A stretch of 64,000 nt of DNA from Paragorgia papillata (GCA_035771165.1 JAWNZC010000470.1:1520001-1584000); one strand, 5' to 3'; positions 42,801-51,695 are shown, numbered from the stretch's first letter. Numbers and translations: made by a program. The notes: generated by a model not told the origin, from the letters alone.

Positions 42801-45800
42801 TATCTTTTTTTTTTAACAAGTTTATTTGGATCATTTATACTTAACAACAGTGACGAAAGATAGTATAAAAATATAATAATAAGATCCAAAGGGGAAAGGT
42901 GCGAACGGGACTGCAAGGCCCATGCAAGGCACCCACCCAAATAAATTTAAAAAGTCTAGAAAAAATTAAATATGGAAGGAAGAAGTGAATGACAAAATAA
43001 ATCAACGAATGAACAACGAGTGAGCGAGCGAGCAAGTGAATGAGTGCGAGTGAGTGAGTGAGTGAGTGAGTGAGTAATTTAGTGAGTGAGTGAGTGAGTG
43101 AGTGAGTGAGTGAGTGAGTGAGTGAGTGAGTGAGTGAGTGAGTGAGTGAGTGAGTGAGTGAGTGAGTGAGTGAGTGAGTGAGTGAGTGAGTGAGTGAGTG
43201 AGTGAGTGAGTGAGTGAGTGAGTGAGTGAGTGAGTGAGTGAGTGAGTGAGCGAGTGAGAGAGCGAGCGAGTGAGAGAGCGAGCGAGTGAGAGAGCGAGCG
43301 ATCGAATGAACGAACATTATGTTCTGTGACAAGGGCAATCACGGGTCAAGGACCATGTACAAGTCATTTCTGCATAAAAAACTAAAGTAACCAGAGAGTA
43401 ATAATCCCGCCTAAGATAACATTTAAAGGAACTAGGGCTCGAAAAACGATCAGTAGGCATTAGTTTACATATAGTGCTCCAATTAGCAGTCGCTGCTTGT
43501 ACGATATCTCCACTGGTTTGACTTTCAGGATCCACCTAGTTGCTCTGCGTTGCACTTTCTCCTTTGTTGGACTGTGCTGTGGGCTGGAGACCATACTTGG
43601 CTTGCGTAACATAACTGGGTCTTTATCGCCGACAGGTATAGGGTTCGCCTGATTCTCGTGTTCGTTAATAGAGGACAAATTCTCTTAAGCAATCCAAGCA
43701 GCTTGTTAGCTTTCGCGACGATATTGTTGACGTGAGATTCCCAAGAGAGTTTGATCGACATGTAGACACGAAGATATTTCTCCTCCCGAACATTTTGCAG
43801 CTTCTCCGTGCCCAAGCAAAGTCATAAGACACGGGACTCTTCTTGCGTGTCACGGTTAAGACCTTGCATTTGGACGCGAGATATACACTCAATTCAATTC
43901 AATTGTTTATTTTAAGGAGGATAAATTATTCAGCAGAGCTGGTGTGATCCTCCATTTAACATTACATTAGACATTAAGACCAAACGGAAATAGATCTACT
44001 ATGGGTGACCGCTTGGGAATGACCCCGTTCTCGAGCTTGGGACTCGTGTGAGTAGAGTTTAGTTGGTCTCTCCTGTGCTTCGAGGGTTTTTCGCCGGGTT
44101 TTCCTCCCTCCGTAAAATCAACACCTATAGATCTTGATGTCTAATGTAATGTTAAATGGAGGACCCCACCAGCTCTACTGAATAATTTATCCTCCTTAAA
44201 ATAAAGAATTGAATTAGGTATACGTATTAGCGCGCGATGTGCTTTAGAAAGGACGGGACAATCTAGTTTAGTAGTGTTAAAGAGCCATAACAGCCATCGT
44301 TCGCGGAGAAGACATCATAGCTGTAATACCAACTAAATTTTGCCAAATCCATTATTTATCAACTTCTTCCCTTCGTGTTTGACTTTTTACAATCCAAAAT
44401 GACGAACATCAGCGCAGTCTGGGGAAAAAGTGTTGCGAAACTAAAGAATATGGGGTTGAAGGCTCAAGGCTGTTCAGCTGTTGTTTTGAGAGACGATAGC
44501 AACATGAGTTAGTATCAAATATTGTTATTTGGTTTGTAGTGCATATTATATCAAACGTATGTTTATGGCAAACAGAGTGTACAGTACAGCGTAAAATTCT
44601 TATTTTGTTGAATTTGTTTGAATTCTTTTCAACGCTCACATTTACAGAGATTCCCATAGCCACTTGACGCATTAGCGCGTGGGTCTGGGTACGAGAATGT
44701 GTGCGACCGTGTAATATTGCAGCATATCCTTTCATCTAGAATTACCAATAATCAGTAAGTGTGCAATGGCCTACAATTAACAATAATTGTGAATTTTAAA
44801 GAACTAATTCTCAACCCCCCCCCACCCTCAGCCTCGACCCCAACCTCTAAACCTTACCCTAACCCTAACCACAACCCCCTGGAAATCCTAAACCTAACCA
44901 CAACCCCCCGTTGAACCTAAATCTAACCACAACCCTCCGGGAAAAAAATAATTTAATTTCATTCATGGGTGCGTGTGCTGTTAGCGCGCTCCCTCTCACC
45001 AAAAAGTTAAGCCCGGTTAGACGGGGTTAGTACTTGGATGGGTGACCGCTTGGGAATGACCCCGTTGCCATGTGAGTAGAGTTGTAGTTCATCTCTCCTG
45101 TGCTCCGAGGGTTTTTCGCCGGGTTCTCCGGTTTTCCTCCCTCCATAAAATGGGTCGTATGGCGGCTGCATGGAGCGCCTTTGATATACCTCGACACGGC
45201 CACGTTGATCTGCATCCTTCGCAATTCAGCCGCTGGCTGCAAGTAAGGGTGATTTGCTCCCCAGTCCTTTATTAGAGTTTCTTTCCTATGTGAAATTGTT
45301 AATTCGATTTTTGAGTCTTACTATTAATTACTAGTTTCCATTTGAGTTTTATCTCTCCTGTATTGTGTTGTAGAGGAAATTGAAATTCTTCGTTATATTT
45401 TGTTCTTTCATTTTAATGAGATTTTCTTCTTATTTACTAGATTGAGCAGGGAAGGAATGGGGTTAGTGAGGTGAAAAGTGAAGCGCTGCCGTCTTCATCA
45501 CTTTTCACACAAGATCCTTTCTCTGAAAATGGAAAAGAAGAAAACTTAAAAGATCCTGATGAGGAAGCTAGCGCATTTTCTCTGGTATTCTCCGACACTT
45601 TGACCTCAACAGCAAATGAGGATTCTGGTTTTGAACCCGACATTGATTCAGGCACTTCGTCTATGTCAACCGAGCCTAAAACTGATGACCCATTCCAGTT
45701 TCACGCTGAATTTCCGCCATTTGAAAATGGATTTTCAGGCTCGGTGAATGCTCCAGAAAATTCCAGTGATTTTGAGGAAACCGTTATCTCTGACAAACAC

Positions 45801-47576
45801 TCGTCTTCTTCTGACCAGTTTCAGTTTGACGCTTTTAACAGCAGCACACTGTTTGATGCAAGTTCCGATACAAATCAACATTTTGAAGAACCTCTGAAAG
45901 AAAATGAAAAAAATCATGTTGAAACAACGTCGCTGTCGACTTCGTCTGTGAAATCTGATGAGGTTGAAACTATTGAGAAAGTTAATGAAAATGAAGTTGG
46001 CAGCGTGATTAAGAGTTCCAGTTTATTAGACAAGGTTCAATGTGACGAGTTCTCCAGTGATAAGCTAACTGCGACGAAGCCAACTGACGTGGATAAGAAA
46101 GAGAGTAGCGATGAAAAACTAACTAGTAATGTTACTGCTGTTTCGTTTGAAAATGTTGACCAAGAAGTGGAGGAGACAGAGAACGATACCTCCGTTTCCA
46201 CAAACTTTTTTGAAGTGAAATTTGAAAGTGAGAATGAGGAAAATATAACTGTTGAGAAGAGTGAGAAAGATGTCTTTTCTTCGTTTACTGCAGAGGATTT
46301 TCCCAACCAAGATCCATTTTCAGACGGTAGCGCTGCAGCTAAACTTGATGATAAATCATCTTTTGACGCATTTCCTCTTGACGATCCATTCTCTCCTCGT
46401 GGTGGAACAAACAAGGAAAGATTGACAGATCCTTTTGCAGATAATGACAATATATTTAGTTGCGATTTTAATACTAGTAGTGATAAAAACAATGAAGATG
46501 TCTTTGGTGAAGACGAGGACAAAAAATCTGATCTTTCTTCTCAAGCGAACCAGGATGAGAACGAAAGAGAAGAGGATATTTTTGAAGCTATATTTGAAGC
46601 AAAGATGGAAGAAGGAATTGAATCAGAAGAGATTAATGAACAACAAGATGAAAGCAAAGTTGTGATTGATCTTTTGAGTTCTAACGAAAACAATGTAGAT
46701 ATGAAAGTGCAGGTTGATCTAGACAATGAAAAATTCGAGAGCAATGAAGAAGAAGAAGAAACGAGCGCGACTCCTGCGAATGATAGTAAAATAGATAAGG
46801 ACATTACGGAAGATTATCCACAAGTGATACTTGATGTTTCAGAGGAAGTCGAAAATACCATTGCTCAGGAAGGTGAAGCGGGAGGAAATGATGATCAAGA
46901 AGAATGTAGTGAAATAAACATCTTTGATATGTCAACAAGCGATGATTATGTGACTTTGAAGACCGCTGTCACGTGTAGATCATTATCACCTTCAGAATTC
47001 ACGCCACCACCATTACCACCACGACCAACATTACATACCCATATCGAACCATCAAGTTCCCCAGGAATCCCCAAACAACCACCAGCTCTTCCTCCAAGAC
47101 CTTCTAACCAATCGTTAGATTCCGAACTCCGCAAACCACCAGAACTGCCGCCGCGAGTGGATTTGGAAGAAAAGAATTCAAATATGGAATCATTCTCAGA
47201 TAATATAGAAAACGTTGTATCTACACCAAATAACAACACTTCACCATTGTTTCAAACGAATTTTGACAGTTTTGATTTTAGTAATTTGGAAAGCAATACT
47301 AATGTCGAACTTGAAGGATCTAAAGCAGTTGCATTTGACGCTGGAGATCCTTTTAAAGATCCTTTTGTTGGTTCAGATCCATTTCAGACTCCGGGCCCAG
47401 CTGACCCGTTTGCTTCGTCAGCATCTTTTGATCGAGATTATAAAGAAGATAGCGGAGGATTCGATCCATTCTCTGGCGATGATCCATTTGCAGCGACGAA
47501 CTTTGATTCGTCAAATTCATCATTTCAGACTCGTCTATCTTTTGATGAAGCTGAGGATGATAAGAGTAGCGACAAG
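27712..47576 (+). CDS. DAB: Disabled (Dab1/Dab2-type) PTB endocytic adaptor
   Basis: Ten coding exons join in phase (990 codons): 27712-27826, 28061-28122, 30645-30716, 31536-31637, 32906-33055, 37309-37468, 38640-38698, 41005-41058, 42213-42272, 45441-47576. Disabled adaptors bind NPxY tails of lipoprotein-receptor-type cargo and PI(4,5)P2 through the PTB domain and recruit AP-2 and clathrin. A basic N-terminus is followed by the PTB domain (about residues 40-190: VVLNYGKFEGQGLNYK, FVEVPGARGD, ITLKGVRVINEKT, IEHEHPIHKISFISHDPED, YELFQVVFKM). Exon 10 is acidic and carries at least ten DPF motifs (AP-2 ear ligands) and three proline-rich SH3 ligands (PPLPPRP, PPALPPRP, PPELPPR). The end is uncertain: a donor AAG|GTAAGT at 47577 suggests more, while read-through stops at 47612. 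Confidence 0.95.
28061..28122 (+). CDS. DAB: Disabled exon 2
   Basis: Acceptor ATTCTATTAG, donor AAA|GTAAG. Encodes KEVVLNYGKFEGQGLNYKCK, the first PTB strand and helix region. Confidence 0.92.
29770..30333. mobile_element. TACCGTATTTTCTGGGTGATAA element with giant hairpin
   Basis: Ends TACCGTATTTTCTGGGTGAT and ATCACCCAGAAAATACGGTA are perfect inverses with TA at both sides, as in Tc1/mariner or pogo-type MITEs. GTATAACCCGCA and GCGTATTACCCGCACC units repeat inside. The centre is a long palindrome, about 130 bp per arm, around GGGGCCCC at 30019 (CGTATCGCAGGCGCGGG / CCCGCGCCTGCGATACG). Confidence 0.88.
30555..30595 (+). repeat. Shared 40-bp motif, copy 1
   Basis: TGATTTCCTTTGTGTTTTCC then TCATGAATTATTAATGATTT. 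Also at 32259-32300, 37228-37270 and inverted at 63531-63573. It contains a near-palindrome TCATGAATTATTAATGA. Confidence 0.8.
30645..30716 (+). CDS. DAB: Disabled exon 3
   Basis: Acceptor ATATTTTAG, donor AAG|GTATT. LFGFVEVPGARGDRTSVQAI matches the PTB motif GxxxVPGARGD. Confidence 0.93.
31536..31637 (+). CDS. DAB: Disabled exon 4
   Basis: Acceptor TTATTAAAG, donor CAG|GTAAG. Encodes HKLKIIFNITLKGVRVINEK. Confidence 0.92.
32038..32097. mobile_element. Hairpin element GTGTTTTATCAGATATAAAG
   Basis: GTGTTTTATCAGATATAAAG at the left pairs with TATATCTGATAAAACAC at the right across a GACACGAGGCAAAGCCGAG loop. It is followed by copy 2 of the shared 40-bp motif at 32259-32300. Confidence 0.75.
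32259..32300 (+). repeat. Shared 40-bp motif, copy 2
   Basis: AATTTCTTTTGAATTTTCCT then CATGAATTATTAATGAGTTT; in Disabled intron 4, about 600 bp before exon 5. Confidence 0.78.
32906..33055 (+). CDS. DAB: Disabled exon 5
   Basis: Acceptor GTGTTTAG, donor TCT|GTAAG. Encodes IEHEHPIHKISFISHDPED, FGYIYSPP and YYLFAIKAEKS, the PTB core. Confidence 0.94.
33151..33545. mobile_element. AGGCCTG...ACGCTTTCAACAT foldback element, copy 1
   Basis: Ends AGGCCTGCCCAACGCTTTCA and TGAAAGCGTTTGACCAGGCCT are inverted. The interior is made of hexamer-like ATTCAACA / TGTTGAAT and GTTGAACGATG motifs in both orientations. The second copy is at 50721-50948. Confidence 0.88.
33762..34915. mobile_element. Nested palindromic elements
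   Basis: Outer arms 33762-33845 (CTCGTTCCCAGAGCCCACGT, GAAACGAGAGACTC, GATCCGTTTCAAATC) and 34831-34915 (GATTTGAAACGGATTATCCC, GAGTCTCTC, CTCTGGGAACGAGATTG) are inverted. Inner arms 34066-34118 (CCTCGTCCCCAGGGCCATTT, GTGGGGG) and 34742-34800 (CCCCCACAAATGGCCCTGGG, GACGAGG) form a second element inside the first. Confidence 0.85.
37228..37270 (+). repeat. Shared 40-bp motif, copy 3
   Basis: TGATTTCTTTTGTGTTTTGC then TCATGAATTATTGATGAGTT, ending 39 bp before the acceptor of Disabled exon 6. Confidence 0.8.
37309..37468 (+). CDS. DAB: Disabled exon 6
   Basis: Acceptor TTTTTAAG, donor CTGG|GTAAG, phase 1. LYELFQVVFKMQENKK is the C-terminal PTB helix. Confidence 0.92.
37617..38570. mobile_element. 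TTAA foldback element with a 5S-SINE inside
   Basis: The left arm (TGAAACGAAAATTAAGTCTG, TCTTATTTGAAAGAACACTT, CATTTCCTTGCTTCGTTG) is matched inverted by the right arm (CAACGAAGCAAGGAAACG, AAGTGTTCTTTCAAATAAGT, CAGACTTAATTCTTATG). The left terminus is decayed; the right ends in TTAA at 38567. A 5S-SINE is inserted near 38228-38452. Same subfamily as 790-960. Confidence 0.75.
38228..38452 (-). mobile_element. 5S-rRNA-derived SINE, copy A
   Basis: The minus strand reads GTTAAGCCCGGTTAGACGGG, GTTAGTACTTGGATGGGTGA, CCGCTTGGGAATGACCCCG, which matches the 3' half of 5S rRNA, including the pol III A-box and C-box region. A conserved body (CTCCTGTGCTTCGAGGGTTT, TTCGCCGGGTTCTCCGGTTT) and a tail (ATAAAATCAACACCTAACAT) follow. 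Confidence 0.85.
38640..38698 (+). CDS. DAB: Disabled exon 7
   Basis: Acceptor TTTTTCAG, donor GCG|GTAATG. A 59-nt linker exon that restores phase 0. Confidence 0.8.
38768..39105. mobile_element. TACCGTATTTACTCG element
   Basis: Left TACCGTATTTACTCG, right CGAGTAGATACGGTA with a slightly duplicated inner CGAGTAAATA. Internal CGCTTAAT/AATAAGCGCC motifs pair. TA at both ends fits a Tc1/mariner-type MITE. Confidence 0.75.
39568..39744. mobile_element. TAGATCGTTTTCA short TIR element
   Basis: TAGATCGTTTTCATCTGACG and CACGGGGGCCATATTGG at the left pair with CCAATGGGGCCACCGATCAC and TGAAAACGATCTA at the right. Internally GTATATTGGTGTACCA is tandem-duplicated. Confidence 0.75.
40273..40714. mobile_element. 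TAGAGATGAGCCGATTA element, 8-bp TSD
   Basis: Ends TAGAGATGAGCCGATTA and TAATCGGCTCATCTCTA are perfect inverses, flanked by GTTATGAA on both sides (40265-40272 and 40715-40722). The 8-bp duplication supports a hAT-type non-autonomous element. The interior repeats AATCGGCCGATTA palindromes. Confidence 0.9.
41005..41058 (+). CDS. DAB: Disabled exon 8
   Basis: Acceptor TTTTTTCAG, donor GCT|GTAAG. Encodes EPTFVKSSPSVSAKPHYA. In phase; identified from splice sites only. Confidence 0.75.
41608..41688. mobile_element. CAGGCTTG palindromic element, copy 2
   Basis: AGGCTTGAACTGACCATTGT at the left and ACAATGGCCTGTTCAAGCCT at the right. A diverged copy of 18490-18602. Confidence 0.7.
41757..41935. mobile_element. 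Palindromic element, TATTAACCGAG ends
   Basis: GTCTGTACGGGAAAATATCA and GACCG at the left pair with CGGTC and TGATATTTTCCCGTACAGAC at the right; ends TTATTAACCGAG / CGAGGTTAATAA. Similar in plan to 3380-3580. Confidence 0.75.
42213..42272 (+). CDS. DAB: Disabled exon 9
   Basis: Acceptor CTCTTTAG, donor GAG|GTAAGC. Encodes VPSNIPTTRVSNDSESRENE. In phase; identified from splice sites only. Confidence 0.75.
42715..42787 (+). mobile_element. 5S-derived SINE, copy B (head only)
   Basis: CACCCGTGCATGGGTGGCGT, GTTGTTAGGGCGCTGCCTCT, CACCAATAGTTAAGCCCGG, then broken after GAGGTT. Confidence 0.7.
43040..43260 (+). repeat. (TGAG)n microsatellite
   Basis: About 50 tandem TGAG units with GCGAG variants at both ends. 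It gives Ser-Leu-Thr-His open frames on the minus strand; no gene. Confidence 0.95.
43317..43900 (-). mobile_element. Jockey/CR1-like LINE fragment
   Basis: Minus strand: KCKVLTVTRKKSPVSYDF, KLQNVREEKYLRVYMSIKLS, KANKLLGLLKRICPLL, YLSAIKTQLCYASQVWSPAH, then, after a frame change near 43560, RRATRWILKVKPVEISYKQRL. This is the C-terminal part of a LINE reverse transcriptase, lacking the catalytic core and frameshifted at least twice. Confidence 0.88.
43888..44216. mobile_element. 5S-SINE copy C and an inverted tail copy
   Basis: 44003-44216 (+) carries GGGTGACCGCTTGGGAATGA, the conserved body CTCCTGTGCTTCGAGGGTTT and a tail with CTAATGTAATGTTAAATGGA and TTTATCCTCCTTAAAATAAA. 43888-43980 holds the same tail on the minus strand, so the two tails form an inverted pair around about 20 bp. 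Confidence 0.8.
44815..44945 (+). repeat. CCCTAACCCTAACCACAACCCC repeat
   Basis: Units such as ACCCTAACCCTAACCACAAC, CCTAAACCTAACCACAACC and CTAAATCTAACCACAACCC; the same family as 19495 and 62015. Confidence 0.8.
44964..45260 (+). mobile_element. 5S-derived SINE, copy D
   Basis: The most complete 5S-like head: AAAAGTTAAGCCCGGTTAGA, CGGGGTTAGTACTTGGATGG, GTGACCGCTTGGGAATGACC. The body is CTCCTGTGCTCCGAGGGTTT. The tail differs from copies A and C: GCGGCTGCATGGAGCGCC, CGACACGGCCACGTTGATCT. Confidence 0.85.
45441..47576 (+). CDS. DAB: Disabled exon 10 (large DPF-rich exon)
   Basis: 712 codons starting IEQGRNGVSEVKSEALPSS after acceptor TTTACTAG. Very acidic (Glu/Asp/Ser). DPF motifs cluster at the start, in the middle (FSDGS, FSPRG, FADN contexts) and at the end (GDPFKDPFVGSDPFQTPG, FDPFSGDDPFAATNF). 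Three PxLPPR motifs lie near 46990-47165. No NPF was noted. Confidence 0.95.
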
Positions 47577-48349
47577 GTAAGTCTTGAAACGAATGTGTTA
47601 ATCATTCAATAAATTGATTTGCTGTTTTACATATTTATAAATGGTGGTGGCATGTTATTCCCCACCTTTCACACTGTGCATGGTAACTTTTGCTGTTTTT
47701 GTGATCTTTCTTATAAAATTTTGTAACAGATTGTATCCTACTTTTAGGATGAGTTAAGAGTCCAGCTCAAAATACGTATGTATGTATACACAAGGAATAG
47801 AGACATTCTTAAAAATTAGATTTAATACTGACGTTTCGTTGCAACGCGCAACATTCTCAAAGTGAAATATAATACAATAAAACTAACAGTATAAGTATAT
47901 TTACATTATTACGTAAATATACTTATACTGTTAGTTTAATATACTTATACTGTTAGTCAATGCGGGATTAGGAAGAGAGGAGAGGAAGCAGAAGAGGTGA
48001 AACGGAAATAGAGAAAAATGTTATTAGTTAGAACTAAGAGAGAGGAACAGAAGCATTGTTTTCATTGAAGAATGTCTTTATTTATTGTGTATACATATAG
48101 ATATGTCCTCTTATATTCATCCTAAGAATACGATTTCCGCCCGCTAAATCATTGGTTACCATTCTTAACGATTGTATCCTAATGAGCAAATATAAAGATA
48201 AATCACCTTTATAAAAGATGTAATAAAACGGCGTTTCTGATTGGCTACCGTGCGTGCTCCATACCTTGATGGAGCACGGTAATTTCAAATGTAATGAGAA
48301 AGTCATTTTTAATCAGCAAATTTTAATACATAGTGCAATATTTAATTTG

Positions 48350-49880
48350 ATACGTAGTTTAATATACAATTAATACATAGTTTAATACATAGTTAATGCA
48401 TAGTTTAATTACTTTAATATATAATTTAATACATTTAATATATAGTTTAATGTATAGTTTAATATATAGTTTAACATATAGTTTAATATATAGTTAATAT
48501 ATAGTTTAATGTATAGTTTAATGTATAGTTTAATATATAGTTTAATATATAGTTTAATATATAGTATAATGTATAGTTTAATATATAGTTTAACATATAG
48601 TTTAATATATAGTTAATATATAGTTTAATGTATAGTTTAATGTATAGTTTAATATATAGTTTAATATGTAGTTTAATATATAGTATAATGTATAGTTTAA
48701 TATATAGTTTAACATATAGTTTAATATATAGTTAATATATAGTTTAATGTATAGTTTAATGTATAGTTTAATATATAGTTTAATATATAGTTTAATATAT
48801 AGTATAATGTATAGTTTAATATATAGTTTAACATATAGTTTAATATATAGTTTAATATATAGTATAATGTATAGTTTAATATATAGTATAATGTATAGTT
48901 TAATATATAGTTTAACATATAGTTTAATATATAGTTAATATATAGTTGAATATATAGTTTAATGTATAGTTTAACATATAGTTTAATATATAGTTAATAT
49001 ATAGTTTAATATATAGTTTAATATATAGTTAATATATAGTTTAATATATAGTTTAATGTATAGTTTAACATATAGTTTAATGTATAGTTTAATGTATAGT
49101 TTAATATTTAGCTTAACATATAGTTTAATATATAGTTAATATATAGTTTAATATATAGTATAATGTATAGTTTAATGTATAGTTTAATGCATAGTTTAAT
49201 ATATCATTTAATATATAATTTAATATCTAGTTTAATGCATAGTTTAGTTTAATATATAGTTTAATTAGTATATGGTTTAATATATAGTTTAGTATATAGT
49301 TTAATATGTAGTTTAAAGGACATTGGCAATAAAAATTAAGTTTAATTTGAAAGAACTCGTAAAATTGTAATAGAAGATCTTTTTACAACTTTTTCGTGTC
49401 TTTCTTCGTTTGCAAGATATTTCAATTTGTTTAATATGTAAATGAGATGGGCTCTGACGTCAGGAGCAGGGTACAGTATTTTTACACAAAGCAACATCAG
49501 TTTAAGTGATTTCGTTGAACAAATTTAGAGATATAACTGATTTTGCTAGGTGTGAAAATACTGTACCCTGCTCTGACGTCAGAGACCATCTCATTTACAT
49601 ATTAAACAAATTGAAATATCTTGAAAACGAAGAAAGATACGAAAAAATTGTAAAATATGATCTTTCAAATTAGACCAACTTAATTTTTGTTGCCAATGTC
49701 CTTTAATATATAGTTTAATATATTAATATATAGTTTAGTATATAGTTTAATGCATAATGTAATATATAGTTTAATATATAGTTAATATATAATTTAATAC
49801 ATAGTTTAATATGTAATTTAATACTTAATTTAATATCTAATCTGATTTAGTATATATTTTAATACATAGTTTAATGTATA
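48350..49880 (+). repeat. 12-bp satellite ATATAGTTTAAT with 119-bp higher-order period
   Basis: About 90 units of TATAGTTTAATA and variants (GTATAGTTTAATG, TATAGTATAATG, TTTAACATATAG, shortened TATAGTTAATA). Between about 48480 and 48840 the order of variants repeats every 119 bp. A TTAA foldback element splits the array at 49313-49706. Confidence 0.93.
49313..49706. mobile_element. TTAA foldback element inside the satellite
   Basis: Left TTAAAGGACATTGGCAATAA, right CAACAAAAATTA region then TTGCCAATGTCCTTTAA. Inner arms CTGACGTCAGGAGCAGGGTA and TACCCTGCTCTGACGTCAGA pair. Both flanks are TATAGTTTAAT satellite, so a satellite TTAA was the target. Confidence 0.92.
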
Positions 49881-50720
49881 TGTAATTTGAAAAAAATATA
49901 CTTAAAAACTGTCCTCGTATGTTTGTTCTTTTTAACAGTTTCCAGATTTTTCTGGCTTTTCCACGGCGTTCAATTAGAGAACTGCTCGAGATGAACATTT
50001 TTCTTAAGATGCAATTAACCATAAATATTTGTATATTGATAAGATAGAAACTTCGTCATTAATCATACCATTGCACTGAACAACGTTTTTTCAAAGAGCA
50101 TCATGGAACTGGCTTTGTTGAGAATTTCTACGATTACCTTTTCTCGTCGTTTGTTCATTGTATATAAATTGATACAAGAAGATGAACTGTTCTTAGAATG
50201 AAAGAAAACAGTCTTATTTCTGGTAATTTGCAATTCAGTACTTGCAAATAACGCCACATAACCGTGTGTGGATATCACCGCATTTGTTATAGAGATGTTC
50301 ATTCATGAAAAACAAGAGAGATCCCATTTCTAGGGATCTGAAGTAAAAATAAATAATCGATTGAGCTTCTAAGCATATACACGAAACTTGTTGAGGTGCG
50401 ACAAGAATACGTAAAAACAGGTATCTTGCATGACTAGTAAAAAATAAGAACTCTTTTTAAGTATATACACGAGCTACTAAACATTAAGTGACTGGTATTT
50501 TAATTCTGTGCAAGTGTGAGTTGGTTAGTAAAGGAGATGTAATTTTTAATGTTTTTATAAACGAACTAAAATAAGTTTTTGCTGTATAAGTGCTTGTAAC
50601 ATAAATAAACATAATCCAAAACCAGTTGACAAAACAAGACAAAAGGATGAAATGGTAATATTTTGACGTTATTCTGAAGTCGTCATCAGACCATAAATAA
50701 ACAGGACACCTGTATTATTA

Positions 50721-50948
50721 AGGCCTGGCCAAACGCTTTCAAACATTTCATTCAACATCATTCAACATTGTTGAATTCAACCATGATTCAACATGTTGAA
50801 AGCGTTTGGCTTGAATGATGTTGAACGTTGTTGAATGGTGTTGAATGATGTTGAACGAAATTTGAACATGTTCAAATTTTCGTTCAACATGCGTTCAACA
50901 ATGTTGAACGATGTTGCATGAAATGTTGAAACCGTTTGGCCAGGCCTT
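50721..50948. mobile_element. AGGCCTGGCCAAACGCTTTC foldback element, copy 2
   Basis: Ends AGGCCTGGCCAAACGCTTTC and CCGTTTGGCCAGGCCT pair; the interior is CATTCAACATCATTCAACA-type repeats as in copy 1 at 33151. Confidence 0.88.
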
Positions 50949-51012
50949 TAGAGTAATTACTGGTAAAATCTGCGCAGGCTAGCCTCCTCCGCAGGCAACT
51001 GATGTGTCTTTT

Positions 51013-51272
51013 TAGTTACGTGGGCACTCAGATTTTTTTTCCAGTCGAAAAGAGCTTTCCGAGAGCTGTACGAGCAAAGTACGCGAGATTGCAACGCGGT
51101 GCAATGGATATTATAAAAAAGGCGAGAAAAAATAAACGCTAGGCGAGGAAAAAAGAAAAGGAGTCTTCCCTTCCCCCACAGTATATTTTATAGCTTATCC
51201 CCATGCAGTACTTTGCTGGTACGGCTCTCGGAAAGCTCTTTTTGACTGGGAAAAGTGCCCACGTAACTAAGA
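51013..51272. mobile_element. Foldback element, AGTTACGTGGGCACT ends
   Basis: TTAGTTACGTGGGCACT and AAAAGAGCTTTCCGAGAGCT at the left pair with AGCTCTCGGAAAGCTCTTTT and AGTGCCCACGTAACTAA at the right. Confidence 0.85.
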
Positions 51273-51695
51273 GGGTGTTTATATGGAGGAGGGCCAGCCC
51301 TCTTTGCCGAGATCCCGCGTCTCAGCGTAATTCCTTGTAAAAATGTGTTTGCGTTTACATGACAAGAGGACCAGCCCTCCTAGGCGAGATCCCGCTGGCC
51401 TTCCCTGACTTCCGTTCGCAGCTTGAGCCTGCGGTTTCTTATTTGAGATTGGTCCTCTTAGGAGGGCTAGCAAGTCGAAGCTCAGTATATACGGTAAAGT
51501 TTGTCTTTACTAATATTTTTTTGGTCAACGTTTTATTTTACAAGTTGCGTTTGTTCATGTGTTTGTTATAAATTCAAATCGTGTTTGCGAAAACATGATT
51601 TCGGTCTTCGTGGGAAAGCTGCACAAGTCAGTAAACAAAGCCAACGCGAGGTGAAATTCCAGCCCTCTTACTTGGCCCTCCTCCATATAAACACC
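51272..51695. mobile_element. GGTGTTTATATGGAGGAGGG foldback element
   Basis: Left GGTGTTTATATGGAGGAGGG, right CCCTCCTCCATATAAACACC, with inner CCAGCCCTC and GAGATCCCGC motifs in both orientations. The terminal bases TAAACACC are duplicated by the next element. The element at 59341-59650 has related ends. Confidence 0.82.

Noticed and set aside
42841..43342. Minus frames of repeated Ser-Leu-Thr-His
   Set aside because: Produced by the (TGAG)n microsatellite.
45006..45065. A functional 5S rRNA gene
   Set aside because: Only the 3' half of 5S matches, followed by a SINE body; the 5' half is absent.
45143..45242. Open + frame MGRMAAAWSAFDIPRHG ending at a GTAAGG, as an extra Disabled exon
   Set aside because: It lies in the tail of a 5S-SINE and has no upstream acceptor in phase.
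48721..48938. Tyr/Ile/Leu-rich frames on both strands
   Set aside because: Produced by the 12-bp satellite, which is open on both strands.
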